Source: Bacteroidia bacterium (GTDB lineage Bacteria; Bacteroidota; Bacteroidia; Bacteroidales; Dysgonomonadaceae). From it: a stretch of 18,647 bases of DNA. The notes under the pieces were generated by a model that saw nothing but the letters and a program-made list of their open reading frames with translations, ran no database searches and was not told the origin of the DNA. This document shows positions 1 to 7,635 of the stretch, one piece after another. Numbering within the stretch: the stretch's first letter is position 1; the number at the start of each line of letters is the position of its first letter. The DNA lies in the NCBI GenBank assembly GCA_025999435.1, contig BNXH01000033.1, positions 1-18,647 on the forward strand, in the 5' to 3' direction. The position numbers and the translations under genes are program-made.

Positions 1-127
1 AGGTAAAAACAAATAAACTAAAATAGAAATGACCCCGTCGACCAGGATAATTTAGGGGTAATCATAAAGTTTTTTCAGGGGTCAATTTAGATTTGGCACG
101 AGGGGGCAACGCTCACTGGATTTTCCA
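1..127 (+). mobile_element. Terminal fragment of a second IS21-family element (istB-side end)
   Basis: Positions 19-127 are a near-identical inverted copy of 2946-3054, the istB-proximal end of the complete IS21 element in this window. Positions 1-17 resemble the last codons of istB. The terminal motif GCTGGATTTTCCA is replaced here by CACTGGATTTTCCA, ending at 127. The element therefore lies to the left of the window with istB on the plus strand, opposite to the complete copy. The outermost 60 bp resemble the istA-side end of the complete copy (CCCCCTCGTGCCA), while the inner part matches its istB side. So this is a diverged or mosaic relative rather than an exact duplicate. Confidence 0.85.
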
Positions 128-314
128 ATATTAGACTATTCAAATATTGTTATAAATTGATTCAGTACTTTATATGTTTCACTAAAATAGCTCAAAAAAA
201 ATGAATGCTGATATATTGATTTACAAATAATTACTCACGAAAATATCATGTATTTTTCGATAAAGATAAAGACAGTTTATTTGTAACATCATAATACATC
301 AAGGCTTATAATTA
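128..314. other. AT-rich spacer without recognised gene
   Basis: This stretch lies between the left IS21 end and the stop codon of the helix-turn-helix gene. It is very AT-rich. I see no open reading frame of note, no clear terminator and no sequence matching the other IS21 flanks. Confidence 0.5.
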
Positions 315-1010
315 CTATGACTTTATCTTTAAATAATACCTTTTTATATCATCCTTTTTAAACTGCATAGGTCGTTTCTTCTTATCAATTGGGGTTAATA
401 CTCCTTCTCTTGCCCAACGTCTTATCGTTGTCTCATCTTTATCAAAGATTTTAGCTAAATCGAATGTATTAACAATATCGCCATATTCAGATAATGTATT
501 ATCCCATGTGTCTTTTTCGATTTGTCCCTGTGTGATTTTTTGTGACTCTGAATTGGGGTCGTATATATTATAGATTTGGTTTAGTTCAGTAATACACTTT
601 TCGATGAATAACAATTGTGTATCAGACATTCTTTTGAAGAATTTGGCGGTATTATACTCATTCTTTGCTCCGATATTTGTTTTGATAGCATCACTATAAT
701 ACTTCTCACTGCTGTATATATAGCTATCCCAATCCATATAGCTTTTCTCTTTGAAATTAGCTTTAATACTATCAAATAAGGCAATTTTATCTTGCAAATA
801 TCTCAGCAAATCAGCCCTGTTATTGATTAGAAGGCTTTCTATATTAGCTCTGACGTTGTTAAAATAATCAATATACAATTTATCAAGATGGTTATAGTAG
901 GTCTCATCATCTTGCGCTCCATAAAAGCCATTGTAAGAATGTTCTTCGTAGCCAATTTTGTCATTAGAATTTGAAAATTCCACTTTGTATAATTCTGTTT
1001 CTAAATTCAT
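315..1010 (-). CDS. Helix-turn-helix (MerR/excisionase-like) protein, 231 aa
   Basis: The C-terminal 55 residues form a MerR/HTH_17-type DNA-binding domain: a helix-turn-helix around residues 180-200 (LAKIFDKDETTIRRWAREG) followed by a wing and KKDDIKRYY. This layout is typical of excisionases and recombination directionality factors. The N-terminal 170 residues are polar, rich in Tyr, Asn, Asp and Lys, predicted helical, and belong to no family I recognise. The gene starts 22 bp after the integrase stop on the same strand, so the two probably form one transcript. The inferred role is control of excision by, or expression of, the adjacent integrase. The size is large for an excisionase, so a transcriptional regulator is also possible. 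Confidence 0.75.
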   Translation of the reverse strand: MNLETELYKVEFSNSNDKIGYEEHSYNGFYGAQDDETYYNHLDKLYIDYFNNVRANIESLLINNRADLLRYLQDKIALFDSIKANFKEKSYMDWDSYIYSSEKYYSDAIKTNIGAKNEYNTAKFFKRMSDTQLLFIEKCITELNQIYNIYDPNSESQKITQGQIEKDTWDNTLSEYGDIVNTFDLAKIFDKDETTIRRWAREGVLTPIDKKKRPMQFKKDDIKRYYLKIKS

Positions 1011-1032
1011 ATGTTAAGCAGTTATTCTATTT

Positions 1033-2442
1033 CTATTTGTTTTTTTCTAACTTCTCCATCAGCATATCGGCTGTTTGCATATTCGATGTTTTATTGTAGC
1101 GTGCTACCATCGAATTACTCTTGTGTCCTGTAAATTTAGCGATTTCGGCTTCTGACAGACCTCTAACTGCTAAATTTGTCGATGCACTACGCCTTCCTGT
1201 ATGAGTTGTTATCAATTCCCATTTCTGATTGCTACAAAATTCTTTAATACCGCCGACAGTATCATAATATTCAATAATACTATCAAATCCGTCTATCTGT
1301 CCGCAAACAAGTTTTATATAATCATTTATTTTTTGGTCGGACATTTTAGGAAATTCATAATTGTATTTTTCGGCTATCTGTATTAATTCTTTCCAATAAA
1401 TAGGAATATATACTTTTTCACCCGTTTTTTGAGTCGGCTTTACTAAGATAGGTGTTCCTTTTTCGCTAACCATGAAATTGGTTTTGTTTAATCTGTTATT
1501 ATAGTCAGACACCCGTAACCCTGTATAACAACCTAACAAAAATAAATCTTTTGCTTTCTCCAAGGTCTTTTTACTAATCAATTTCTCATGTTTGTCTTTT
1601 ATATCTTCATTTGGAGTATATTCATAAACCTTTCTTATTTCATGTTCACTCAGGAATATTTCAGTTTTGCCACTTGGGGTCGCAGGTGGTTTACTAAACC
1701 AATCAGCTTTGTAATCCATATTGCTGCTTAAACCTCTATTATATGCAATTCTCATTACAGCTTTTAAATTCTTTATATAGTTGCCAATAGCTCCATTCCT
1801 CAGTGGCTTTTTGGAATAGACTTTATCTTCTCCGTCTCTGTTCCTGTAATTAAATTCTTGCTTGTCAAGCAAGAATAGTTTATAACCATCATACCATGTC
1901 TTATCTATTTCATTAAATGACAGATTGGGATATTTGGCTTCAAAAAGTGTCGCTAACACTTTATACTGCTTTATAGTATCGGCTTCATATCGTTTATTCG
2001 TTTTCTCAATTAAGAGAATGCCCTTTTCCATATCATCAACAACCTGATAACAAAAGTCGCATACTGTTATTTGTTTTGCTTTTTTAGCCAAATCCAATTT
2101 AATCAGCAACTCCTGTTTTAGATAATCATTGGTAATCTTTATTTCATTTAATGCAGCTTCGTTTATTATCCGATTAACTACTACCTTCACTTTATCTATC
2201 CTCTCCCCAATAAGCTGCAAATTGTATGTTTCTGATTGATGTTTTGAGGGTATCTTGTTTTTAGGTATTGGGTATTGTTTTTTTGAATCCCATAAACTTG
2301 GATATATTTTTAGCTTTCGATTGAGACTGTCATTTAATTCCCATGTAAAATCTACATAGTCAAAAGCCATCCTTAATCTGATAACAGATTTTTCCTTAGA
2401 CTTAGGTGTTTTCAGTTGAAATCTTGCGTCATATTTTCCCAT
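1033..2442 (-). CDS. Tyrosine recombinase / site-specific integrase (Bacteroidota type), 469 aa
   Basis: The protein catalyses cut-and-join recombination between attachment sites. It has an N-terminal arm-binding region (about 1-115), a SAM-like core-binding domain (about 125-240) and a C-terminal catalytic domain (about 260-469). The full catalytic set is visible: Arg310 in TGLRVSD, Lys339 in QKTGEK, His414 and Arg417 in THTGRR, His440 in TGHKS, and nucleophile Tyr449 in MVARYNK. Length and layout fit integrases of Bacteroidota conjugative or mobilisable elements and prophages. It is followed by the helix-turn-helix gene. No cargo, relaxase or phage gene accompanies it, and it lies between two inverted IS21 ends. 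It is therefore probably a stranded fragment of a larger element, though the enzyme itself looks intact. Confidence 0.95.
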   Translation of the reverse strand: MGKYDARFQLKTPKSKEKSVIRLRMAFDYVDFTWELNDSLNRKLKIYPSLWDSKKQYPIPKNKIPSKHQSETYNLQLIGERIDKVKVVVNRIINEAALNEIKITNDYLKQELLIKLDLAKKAKQITVCDFCYQVVDDMEKGILLIEKTNKRYEADTIKQYKVLATLFEAKYPNLSFNEIDKTWYDGYKLFLLDKQEFNYRNRDGEDKVYSKKPLRNGAIGNYIKNLKAVMRIAYNRGLSSNMDYKADWFSKPPATPSGKTEIFLSEHEIRKVYEYTPNEDIKDKHEKLISKKTLEKAKDLFLLGCYTGLRVSDYNNRLNKTNFMVSEKGTPILVKPTQKTGEKVYIPIYWKELIQIAEKYNYEFPKMSDQKINDYIKLVCGQIDGFDSIIEYYDTVGGIKEFCSNQKWELITTHTGRRSASTNLAVRGLSEAEIAKFTGHKSNSMVARYNKTSNMQTADMLMEKLEKNK

Positions 2443-2481
2443 GTTTCAAAAATAAGAAATATATAGGACAAACACAATATA

Positions 2482-2502
2482 AGTACGGAAAATAGTACGG
2501 AA
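2482..2502. repeat. Two direct copies of AGTACGGAA upstream of the integrase
   Basis: AGTACGGAA occurs at 2482-2490 and 2494-2502, a 12-bp period (about one helical turn), 40-60 bp upstream of the integrase start. Phased repeats here could be an operator or recombinase/excisionase arm-binding sites. The function is inferred from position only. Confidence 0.45.
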
Positions 2503-2660
2503 TTAATGTTATATTATGTAATATTGAATATCGCACAATATAACATATTAATTTATATATAATTGATAATTAAAATATTATATATTATATCAAAATAATA
2601 AGATAACATAAGATTTCATATTAAGTTATCCTTGTGAGACAACAGAAATCTCTAAATTAG

Positions 2661-2699
2661 CAGCTGTATAACAATAAGTTATACGGCTGTTTTTGTTTT
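2661..2699 (+). terminator. Strong rho-independent terminator
   Basis: A 12-bp stem (2661-2672 pairing with 2678-2689, one T-G wobble) with loop AATAA is followed by TTTTTGTTTT. It would end transcription on the plus strand. The short open stretch just before it, stopping at 2671, may be the 3' tail of a truncated host gene. If so, this could mark the boundary of the integrase-bearing element. Confidence 0.75.
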
Positions 2700-2728
2700 A
2701 GGGAGAGTTGGAAACAACAACACCTGCT

Positions 2729-2785
2729 GGCGCGGACTTCCAGTCCGTGTCTTCTTTGCTACGCAACATACAGACGGGACGTCTG
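2729..2785. repeat. Inverted pair of REP-like hairpins (RAYT/IS200-type)
   Basis: Hairpin one spans 2729-2751, with core CGGACT-TCC-AGTCCG and a longer stem using wobble pairs. Hairpin two spans 2771-2785, CAGACG-GGA-CGTCTG. The second is the reverse complement of the first with compensated stem changes and the complementary loop (TCC versus GGA). Such head-to-head palindromes with GGACT/AGTCC stems are characteristic of REP elements mobilised by REP-associated tyrosine transposases in Bacteroidota. No transposase gene is present here, so this is a non-autonomous unit. Confidence 0.65.
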
Positions 2786-2828
2786 CGCAAGCAACTGAGG
2801 GATGAAATAATGCCGCTATATAAAAAAC

Positions 2829-2860
2829 GTATTGTGTGGTCTTCACAGACGACACAATAC
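2829..2860. repeat. 32-nt imperfect palindrome
   Basis: GTATTGTGT at 2829-2837 pairs perfectly with ACACAATAC at 2852-2860. After a G-G mismatch the inner GTCT/AGAC pair around a TCAC loop. It is not followed by a T-run, so it does not look like a terminator. It probably belongs to the same REP/MITE-like unit as the hairpins at 2729-2785. Confidence 0.6.
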
Positions 2861-3057
2861 AGGAACACAATCCATGCACCCAAACCAAATGCACGTCATA
2901 AAAAATAAGACTACATAACGTCGCTTATTTAATACACTTTATCATTGGAAAATCCAGCGCGCGTTGACCCCGTGCGCCAAGTCGAAGTTGACCCCTGAAA
3001 AAACTTTATGATTACCCCTAAATTATTCTGGTCGACGGGGTCATTTTTATTTTAGAT

Positions 3058-3840
3058 TTACTTGTTTTTGTCTACCTTCATTTTTCTCACACTCTCACCG
3101 GTAAGTTCTATCTGATGCGCCGAGTGGACGATGCGGTCAAGAATGGCATCAGCGACTGTTGGTTCTCCTATTGCATCATACCAGTTGGCAACCGGTAATT
3201 GTGAGGTCACAATGATAGATTTGCGCTCATGACGATCTTCGATGATGTCAAGCAATATTGAACGTTCTTTAGCGTCAAGAGGAACAAGAAAGAGATCATC
3301 AAGTATAAGTAACTGACATCGTTCTATTTTCTTGAGTTCGGCCTCGAAGATCCCCTTTGTCTTTGCAACTTTTAGCGCTCCCATAAGTTTGGATGCATTG
3401 GCATAGTTAGTTCGTATTCCGTTCTTACACGCCTGATACCCAATGGCTGTTGCAATATAACTTTTGCCGGTTCCGGATGAACCGGTAATGAACAGATTCT
3501 TTCCTTGACGGATAAAGTCAAGCGACGAGAGCCGTTCTATATGGTTGCGGTCGAGACTTCGATTGATGGTATAGTCTATATTCTCAAGATAAGCCTTGTA
3601 TCGAAAGCCGGCCCCTCGAATCAGGCGTTGTATGGAGGTATCCGAACGATAGTCCCATTCACGAGCCAATAGTAATGAGAGGAAGCCGTCAGCAGTCATA
3701 GACTCGGCAACGGTGGACTGCAGGCTTTCCTTAAAGGCGGCAGCCATACCATGCAGCTTCATACGGTTCATCAGATCCAGAGAAATGATATTTTGGTCTT
3801 TCTCCTGAGTAACGGGTGCGGTTTTATTATTTGTTTCCAT
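3058..3840 (-). CDS. istB: IstB-like IS21 helper ATPase, 260 aa
   Basis: This AAA+ ATPase regulates target choice and activates IstA for strand transfer in IS21 transposition. Walker A is at residues 120-127 (GSSGTGKS) and Walker B at 178-182 (LILDD). A sensor-type segment IIVTSQLP lies at 209-216 and an arginine-rich C-terminal part with DRIVHSA follows. The N-terminal 100 residues are the usual IstB helical region. The ATG at 3838-3840 was chosen over the longer open frame because it gives the family length and overlaps the istA end by 14 bp, suggesting translational coupling. All motifs are intact. Confidence 0.95.
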   Translation of the reverse strand: METNNKTAPVTQEKDQNIISLDLMNRMKLHGMAAAFKESLQSTVAESMTADGFLSLLLAREWDYRSDTSIQRLIRGAGFRYKAYLENIDYTINRSLDRNHIERLSSLDFIRQGKNLFITGSSGTGKSYIATAIGYQACKNGIRTNYANASKLMGALKVAKTKGIFEAELKKIERCQLLILDDLFLVPLDAKERSILLDIIEDRHERKSIIVTSQLPVANWYDAIGEPTVADAILDRIVHSAHQIELTGESVRKMKVDKNK

Positions 3841-5410
3841 TGTTGTTGTTAGTTTTTGTTGTTGATTTTGAGAAGTATTCACGTCCACGGATGTTCTTGT
3901 GGTGCGGAAGTGATAAGTTGGTGTCCGAGTCCTGATCAGCCTGTGGCAGAAAGTCTGCATCATCGCCTCGGTTCAGGATACCGATAACATCTTGATATCC
4001 GTAAACGCGCATCAATGAAGCACAGGCGCATGCCGCCACAAGCCTGTCCTGTCCGAAGGTCTTTTCCAAGGCTAGGATACCTCTGCATGAGCGGAAGGCC
4101 TGAGGCATATATTTCTTCTGCGATGCTACATCCTTGAGATAAAGCAAGACGATATTATCTATCTGAGTAGCTCGTTCAAAAACCTCGTCCAGATCCTTTT
4201 CGTAGCTACCATGCCTACCGGGAAGATTGTGTGCCTCCTTCCGAGTGTAGCCATAGGGAGTGTCATCACGCTGGTGGGTTGTTACCAGCCGCAGGCCATA
4301 GAAGATATCGAGAGTATCAGCATCGTAAACAATATCGACACGCTTGCCTACATATTCCTTTGGCACGCTGTAATGATGCTTCTTGAGAGTTACATAGCTA
4401 TTACGCATCACGGTCACAGATTTGCGTTCCTTCATCTGATACCGCACAGAGGGTAAAGTTCGTAGATAGTCTTTTTCTACCTCTTCAAACAACTGCCTGC
4501 GAGACTGATTGCGTCCAGTAAGTTTTCTCTCGTTGAAACGACTTAGAGATTGGATAATGCAGGCATTGAGTGATTCCAAATCATGGAACATCAGACCTTC
4601 GAGATCGGTATAAACAGACTTGTACATCAGTTTTACAGCGTTCTCTACAAGGGCTTTGTCTTTTGGGTGCCTGACACGTGCCGGATATACACTACAACCA
4701 TAATGCTCGGCAAAAGCGGCAAAGTCTTCGTTAATAACCGGCTCATTGCGATTGCTCCGAGTTACCGCCGACTTCAAATTGTCAGGGACGATTGCAAAGG
4801 GCACACCCTCATAGAAGTGTAGTGCATTCTCACATGCTTTTATAAGGTCTTCTTTCTTCTGCGACCAGACTGCCTCACAGTAGGTATAGTGGCTACAAGG
4901 AAGGATGGCTACAAAAACTTCAACGGATCTGACTTCGCCTGTTTGCTCATCAACAACCTCTAGACGGTCGCCCGCAAAATCAATATACAGCTGGTCTGCG
5001 GCGTAATGCTCAACGTGACCCACCGGACGTGATACAAGCCGATAACGTTGTATGTACGCGCCGAAACTTGCATGACGGAATCCACCCGGATGCTCTCGCC
5101 GGTACTCTTCATACAAAGATTTTACTGTCACTCCTTTGCGTGTAAGTCTTGCGGCATACTCAGGTAAGAGCGCCTCCAGTTCCAACTGACGCACTGAAGG
5201 GGTACGTTCCCTCTCACCGCTGCTTCCAAACATCTGCTCAAGGCGCTTCGCCGACATGGACTGAAGCTGCTCCATTGGTATACCACTCTCTTGAAACAAA
5301 CGCACATACTTGCGCACTGTGTTACGGGATAACTCAAAGGTTGCGCTGACACCTTTTATACCCATCCCCATTGCATAGCAATGAAGAATGTTTGCTAATT
5401 TTGTTGTCAT
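3827..5410 (-). CDS. istA: IstA-like IS21 transposase, 527 aa
   Basis: This DDE transposase cuts and joins the IS ends. The N-terminal helix-turn-helix (about 10-40, FELSRNTVRKYVRLF) binds DNA. The integrase-type catalytic core carries Asp144 (YIDFAGD), Asp210 (IVPDNLKSA) and Glu256 (DKALVENAV), all present and correctly spaced. The C-terminal beta-barrel region (about 320-380) includes HHYSVPKEYVGKRV, a Mu bet/C-type segment common in IstA. Length is normal. The 3' end overlaps istB by 14 bp. The GC content appears higher than in the neighbouring prophage, consistent with recent arrival. The element looks potentially active. Confidence 0.96.
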   Translation of the reverse strand: MTTKLANILHCYAMGMGIKGVSATFELSRNTVRKYVRLFQESGIPMEQLQSMSAKRLEQMFGSSGERERTPSVRQLELEALLPEYAARLTRKGVTVKSLYEEYRREHPGGFRHASFGAYIQRYRLVSRPVGHVEHYAADQLYIDFAGDRLEVVDEQTGEVRSVEVFVAILPCSHYTYCEAVWSQKKEDLIKACENALHFYEGVPFAIVPDNLKSAVTRSNRNEPVINEDFAAFAEHYGCSVYPARVRHPKDKALVENAVKLMYKSVYTDLEGLMFHDLESLNACIIQSLSRFNERKLTGRNQSRRQLFEEVEKDYLRTLPSVRYQMKERKSVTVMRNSYVTLKKHHYSVPKEYVGKRVDIVYDADTLDIFYGLRLVTTHQRDDTPYGYTRKEAHNLPGRHGSYEKDLDEVFERATQIDNIVLLYLKDVASQKKYMPQAFRSCRGILALEKTFGQDRLVAACACASLMRVYGYQDVIGILNRGDDADFLPQADQDSDTNLSLPHHKNIRGREYFSKSTTKTNNNNGNK

Positions 5411-5465
5411 AGTAATTTTAGTTTTAACCCATCGACCAGGAGGGTAAATCTAAATTACATAAAAA

Positions 5466-5495
5466 TCCCCTGTTGGTTTATATTCCGACAGGGGA
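5466..5495. terminator. Bidirectional terminator hairpin inside the IS21 istA-side end
   Basis: An 11-bp stem (5466-5476 with 5485-5495, one wobble) closes an 8-nt loop. It has CATTTTTATTTT on the right and AAAAA on the left, so it can stop transcripts from either strand. It lies between the IS end and the istA start. It would shield istA from read-through by the prophage early operon, which points into the IS. Confidence 0.7.
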
Positions 5496-5587
5496 CATTT
5501 TTATTTTGGCGAAAAGGGTCAAACATATTTTGGTACATGGGGTCAATTTAGACTGGCACGAGGGGGCAACGCGCGCTGGATTTTCCA

Positions 5588-6007
5588 GTCAAACCACTTC
5601 ATCACCTTTGGAACGTCTAAGGATTCATAAAAATCACCAAATTCACCATTGATGGCTTTTTTGAAGATCACATGAACATCTGCAATAGTCATGGCAAAAT
5701 GTTTGGCAACAACTTCCATTGCAATGGTGTCAATCTGTTTTTCAGTCAACGGACGTTTCAGGTTCACCAGTTCAGTCAATTCAATCAGATATAGTTTGAT
5801 GATTCGTTCTGTTGCTTCTGATCCATAGTGTGTCCGTATCTTTGCCAGTGATGGAAATTTGGATGGATAGTCATGTGCTATCTTCAACGCATCATTCACT
5901 GTTTTCACTGTCACCAGTTTCCGGTTCAGTTTTTCAGGATCATAAACCGTTACGGATTCGATCTTTATAACTTTGGCTAACCCCTGATTGCTGTTTTCCT
6001 TTTCCAT
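5588..6007 (-). pseudogene. Phage early protein truncated by IS21
   Basis: The first 140 residues, from MEKENSNQ, are phage-derived, rich in helices, and end at DVPKVMKWFDW. The reading frame then runs into the IS21 end and stops at 5543 after about 14 IS-encoded residues. Central features are PSLAKIRTHYGSEATERIIKL and a repeated helix-loop pattern resembling small replication or loader-type proteins of Bacteroides phages, but I cannot name a family with confidence. It overlaps the preceding gene by 68 bp, so it belongs to the same early operon. An alternative start at 6025 would add six residues. Confidence 0.75.
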
Positions 6008-6398
6008 TTTTGTTGATACTTGCAATAATTTCGTTTAACTTGTTATTGATCACAGGTAGGCTGAATTGATTTTGTTTGTACCAGTCCGGCAAATTTTGGA
6101 TCAATGCTGTGAATGAATCCACCACATTGTCATCAGTCGGAAAACTGATCATGTGTGATAATTTATCAATCAGTTCTTTCAATGCCCTTCCTTCTTTGCC
6201 TTTGAATACATAAGTAAATCCAGTTTCCTTAGTATAGTAGTCACAAAATATCTGCTGACAACGATTGAATACCGTTTGCTGCTTTTCTTTTGTGTCCGGT
6301 TCATATTCCACACCCAAAGCAAAGGACAGCGCATGTTTTAACGCTGCCTTTGTTGATTTTGGGTTGTTCAGGATGTTAATTGCTTGCTGTCTGTCCAT
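5940..6398 (-). CDS. Hypothetical phage protein, 152 aa
   Basis: The protein starts MDRQQAINILNNPKS and ends in a basic, Gln/Lys-rich tail (KNGKGKQQSGVSQSYKDRIRNGL). It is soluble and mostly helical, with a motif TYVFKGKEGRALKELIDKL at about 65-83. I do not recognise the family. The ATG at 6396-6398 was chosen over a longer open frame because the upstream part is Trp/Gln-rich nonsense that overlaps the DUF4494 gene in another frame. It overlaps its upstream neighbour by 23 bp and its downstream one by 68 bp, so it is translated within the tight early operon. A basic tail and this position suggest a DNA-associated role, which is inference. Confidence 0.75.
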   Translation of the reverse strand: MDRQQAINILNNPKSTKAALKHALSFALGVEYEPDTKEKQQTVFNRCQQIFCDYYTKETGFTYVFKGKEGRALKELIDKLSHMISFPTDDNVVDSFTALIQNLPDWYKQNQFSLPVINNKLNEIIASINKNGKGKQQSGVSQSYKDRIRNGL

Positions 6399-6840
6399 CG
6401 TTGTCACTTTCTTCTGCTGAATATGGGAACACATCCATGATTGCTGTTTCTGAAACAGATATGAAATACCAGTCAGCCATTGTGCCTTCCATTCCTTTTC
6501 TAACCACTGCCAGTGCTTCATCAATATCACCAGCCTGTGCCAACATCTGAACCTTTGTGATCTTTTCTGATCCTGATTTTTCATCCAGTGTGGTGAAAGC
6601 AACCTTTGCCATGAAGAAACGATCACCATTGTCATTGAAAAACAATTCAGATATTTTCTTTCTTCCAACTGCTGCAATTGTAAATTTACCACTGATATAT
6701 GGTTTCAATTCTTCAATTGCACGTGCTTCTGCTTCTGTGAATGAAAGTGCATCCAACAAATAGGATTCAGTCACTTTCTTTTGCATTCCATTTTCCAACG
6801 TCTTTTCATACGTGGCTTTTACTTCAAACCAATTGTGCAT
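6376..6840 (-). CDS. DUF4494 domain phage protein, 154 aa
   Basis: The protein begins MHNWFEVKATYEKTLENG, followed by KKVTESYLLDALSFTEAEARAIEEL. This is the signature of DUF4494, a family of unknown function frequent in Bacteroidota phages and integrated elements. The rest is an alternating beta pattern (KFTIAAVGRKKISELFF, FMAKVAFTTL) with an acidic C-terminus. The ATG at 6838-6840, 19 bp after the Gam stop, gives the family start; an in-frame ATG at 6873 would overlap Gam. It lies between the end protector and other small early proteins, so a DNA replication or recombination accessory role is plausible but unproven. Confidence 0.85.
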   Translation of the reverse strand: MHNWFEVKATYEKTLENGMQKKVTESYLLDALSFTEAEARAIEELKPYISGKFTIAAVGRKKISELFFNDNGDRFFMAKVAFTTLDEKSGSEKITKVQMLAQAGDIDEALAVVRKGMEGTMADWYFISVSETAIMDVFPYSAEESDNDGQTASN

Positions 6841-6859
6841 AATCTTCAATTTTATAGGG

Positions 6860-7378
6860 TTATACTTCAACACTTTCTTTTTTCAACTCAATGAAAAATG
6901 TTTCATCCTGCTTCACGCACACACCAACTTTAGTGAAAAGGGTTGCAACATCTTCTTTGTCACGATCTGCCAACAATTTGTCTTTGGCTGGTTCATCAAC
7001 GGTGCGCACATACGCTGGCAAAAATTCCTTCAACATATTTGTCACCGCATTCCATGTAAAACCTTTCAGTTTATCCAGTTTTGGTGTTCCAGTACGGAAA
7101 CCAATTGTTCCATGTGATGTTTCCATGCTTTTCTTTTTGCTGAATAACTGGTCTTTGTTTTCAACAGAATAGTTTTTGATGGTTTCCAATGCTTCATCAC
7201 GTTTGCCAGTCAGATCAGTCAACTGATCTTCAACTTTCTTTCTTAGGTCTGTGATCTTCACATCCAGGTCTGCATTGATTTTGCAGATGCCTGCATCAGA
7301 TGATGCGTAAACCGCCAACGCTTCCTGAAATTCACTTTCTGTGATACCTGTTTTTACTGTCACTCTTTTCTTTGCCAT
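6860..7378 (-). CDS. gam: Gam-like host-nuclease inhibitor (Mu Gam family), 172 aa
   Basis: Mu Gam is a homolog of the Ku core that binds double-strand DNA ends and shields phage DNA from exonucleases. Here a helical coiled-coil stretch (about 30-80, DLDVKITDLRKKVEDQLTDL) precedes the core signature HGTIGFRTGTPKLDKLKG (about 90-107). This is followed by TWNAVTNMLKEF and the strand segment at the C-terminus (VCVKQDETFFIELKK). Length matches the family. The gene is part of the leftward early operon; the 65-bp gap upstream is the longest in this part. This assignment, together with MuA and MuB, supports a transposable phage. Confidence 0.88.
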   Translation of the reverse strand: MAKKRVTVKTGITESEFQEALAVYASSDAGICKINADLDVKITDLRKKVEDQLTDLTGKRDEALETIKNYSVENKDQLFSKKKSMETSHGTIGFRTGTPKLDKLKGFTWNAVTNMLKEFLPAYVRTVDEPAKDKLLADRDKEDVATLFTKVGVCVKQDETFFIELKKESVEV

Positions 7379-7443
7379 GATTTAAACTGTATTTAATTAG
7401 TATTGAAATTGATTTTAAACGCTACATAAAAAGGTCTGTGACC

Positions 7444-7635
7444 TTAAATGATATGATCTGTCTGTCCGTATGTCACAATTGGGCTTTCACCTTTCATCTG
7501 ACAATATTTGATTTTCAGTGCATTGTAAATATTTACAATCTTTGACCAGGTTGCCATGCTTTGTGGAACTGAAAGCAACCTTTCACACTGATCAATCTGT
7601 TGTTCCACCTCTCTGATTGTCAATTGTTTCTTCAT
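7444..7635 (-). CDS. Small hypothetical phage protein, 63 aa
   Basis: The protein starts MKKQLTIREVEQQIDQCERLL and forms two amphipathic helices followed by a short polar tail ending TDHII. It has no membrane segment. The 44-bp overlap with the upstream gene suggests coupled translation in the early operon. I do not recognise a family. The helix pair could be a small dimerising or DNA-binding protein, but nothing in the sequence proves it. Confidence 0.65.
   Translation of the reverse strand: MKKQLTIREVEQQIDQCERLLSVPQSMATWSKIVNIYNALKIKYCQMKGESPIVTYGQTDHII

Larger units (their letters stand above)
2946..5587 (-). mobile_element. Complete IS21-family insertion sequence
   Basis: The ends at 2946 and 5587 are inverted repeats identical over the outer 21 bp (TGGAAAATCCAGC...), with weaker similarity inward. 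Each carries several GTTGACCCC-like motifs, the multiple terminal transposase-binding sites usual in IS21. The element holds istA and istB on the minus strand with overlapping frames, the standard layout. The flanking bases (left TTTATCAT, right GTCAAACC) are not a target duplication, so at least one side was rearranged after insertion. The left flank belongs to the integrase module and the right flank to a truncated phage gene. Confidence 0.95.

Noticed and set aside
2621..2671. 3' end of a host gene as integrase attachment site
   Set aside because: The open stretch before the terminator is only about 20 codons and could be chance; no second copy of the core sequence is visible to support an att site.
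2708..2908. 66-codon plus-strand frame across the REP hairpins (and the overlapping minus-strand frames)
   Set aside because: It reads straight through the palindromes and its composition reflects them; such frames recur wherever these repeats occur. No other sign of a gene.
6399..6692. N-terminal extension of the 152-aa phage protein frame
   Set aside because: The extension is Trp/Gln-rich, unlike a natural protein, and lies antiphase within the DUF4494 gene; the ATG at 6398 fits better.
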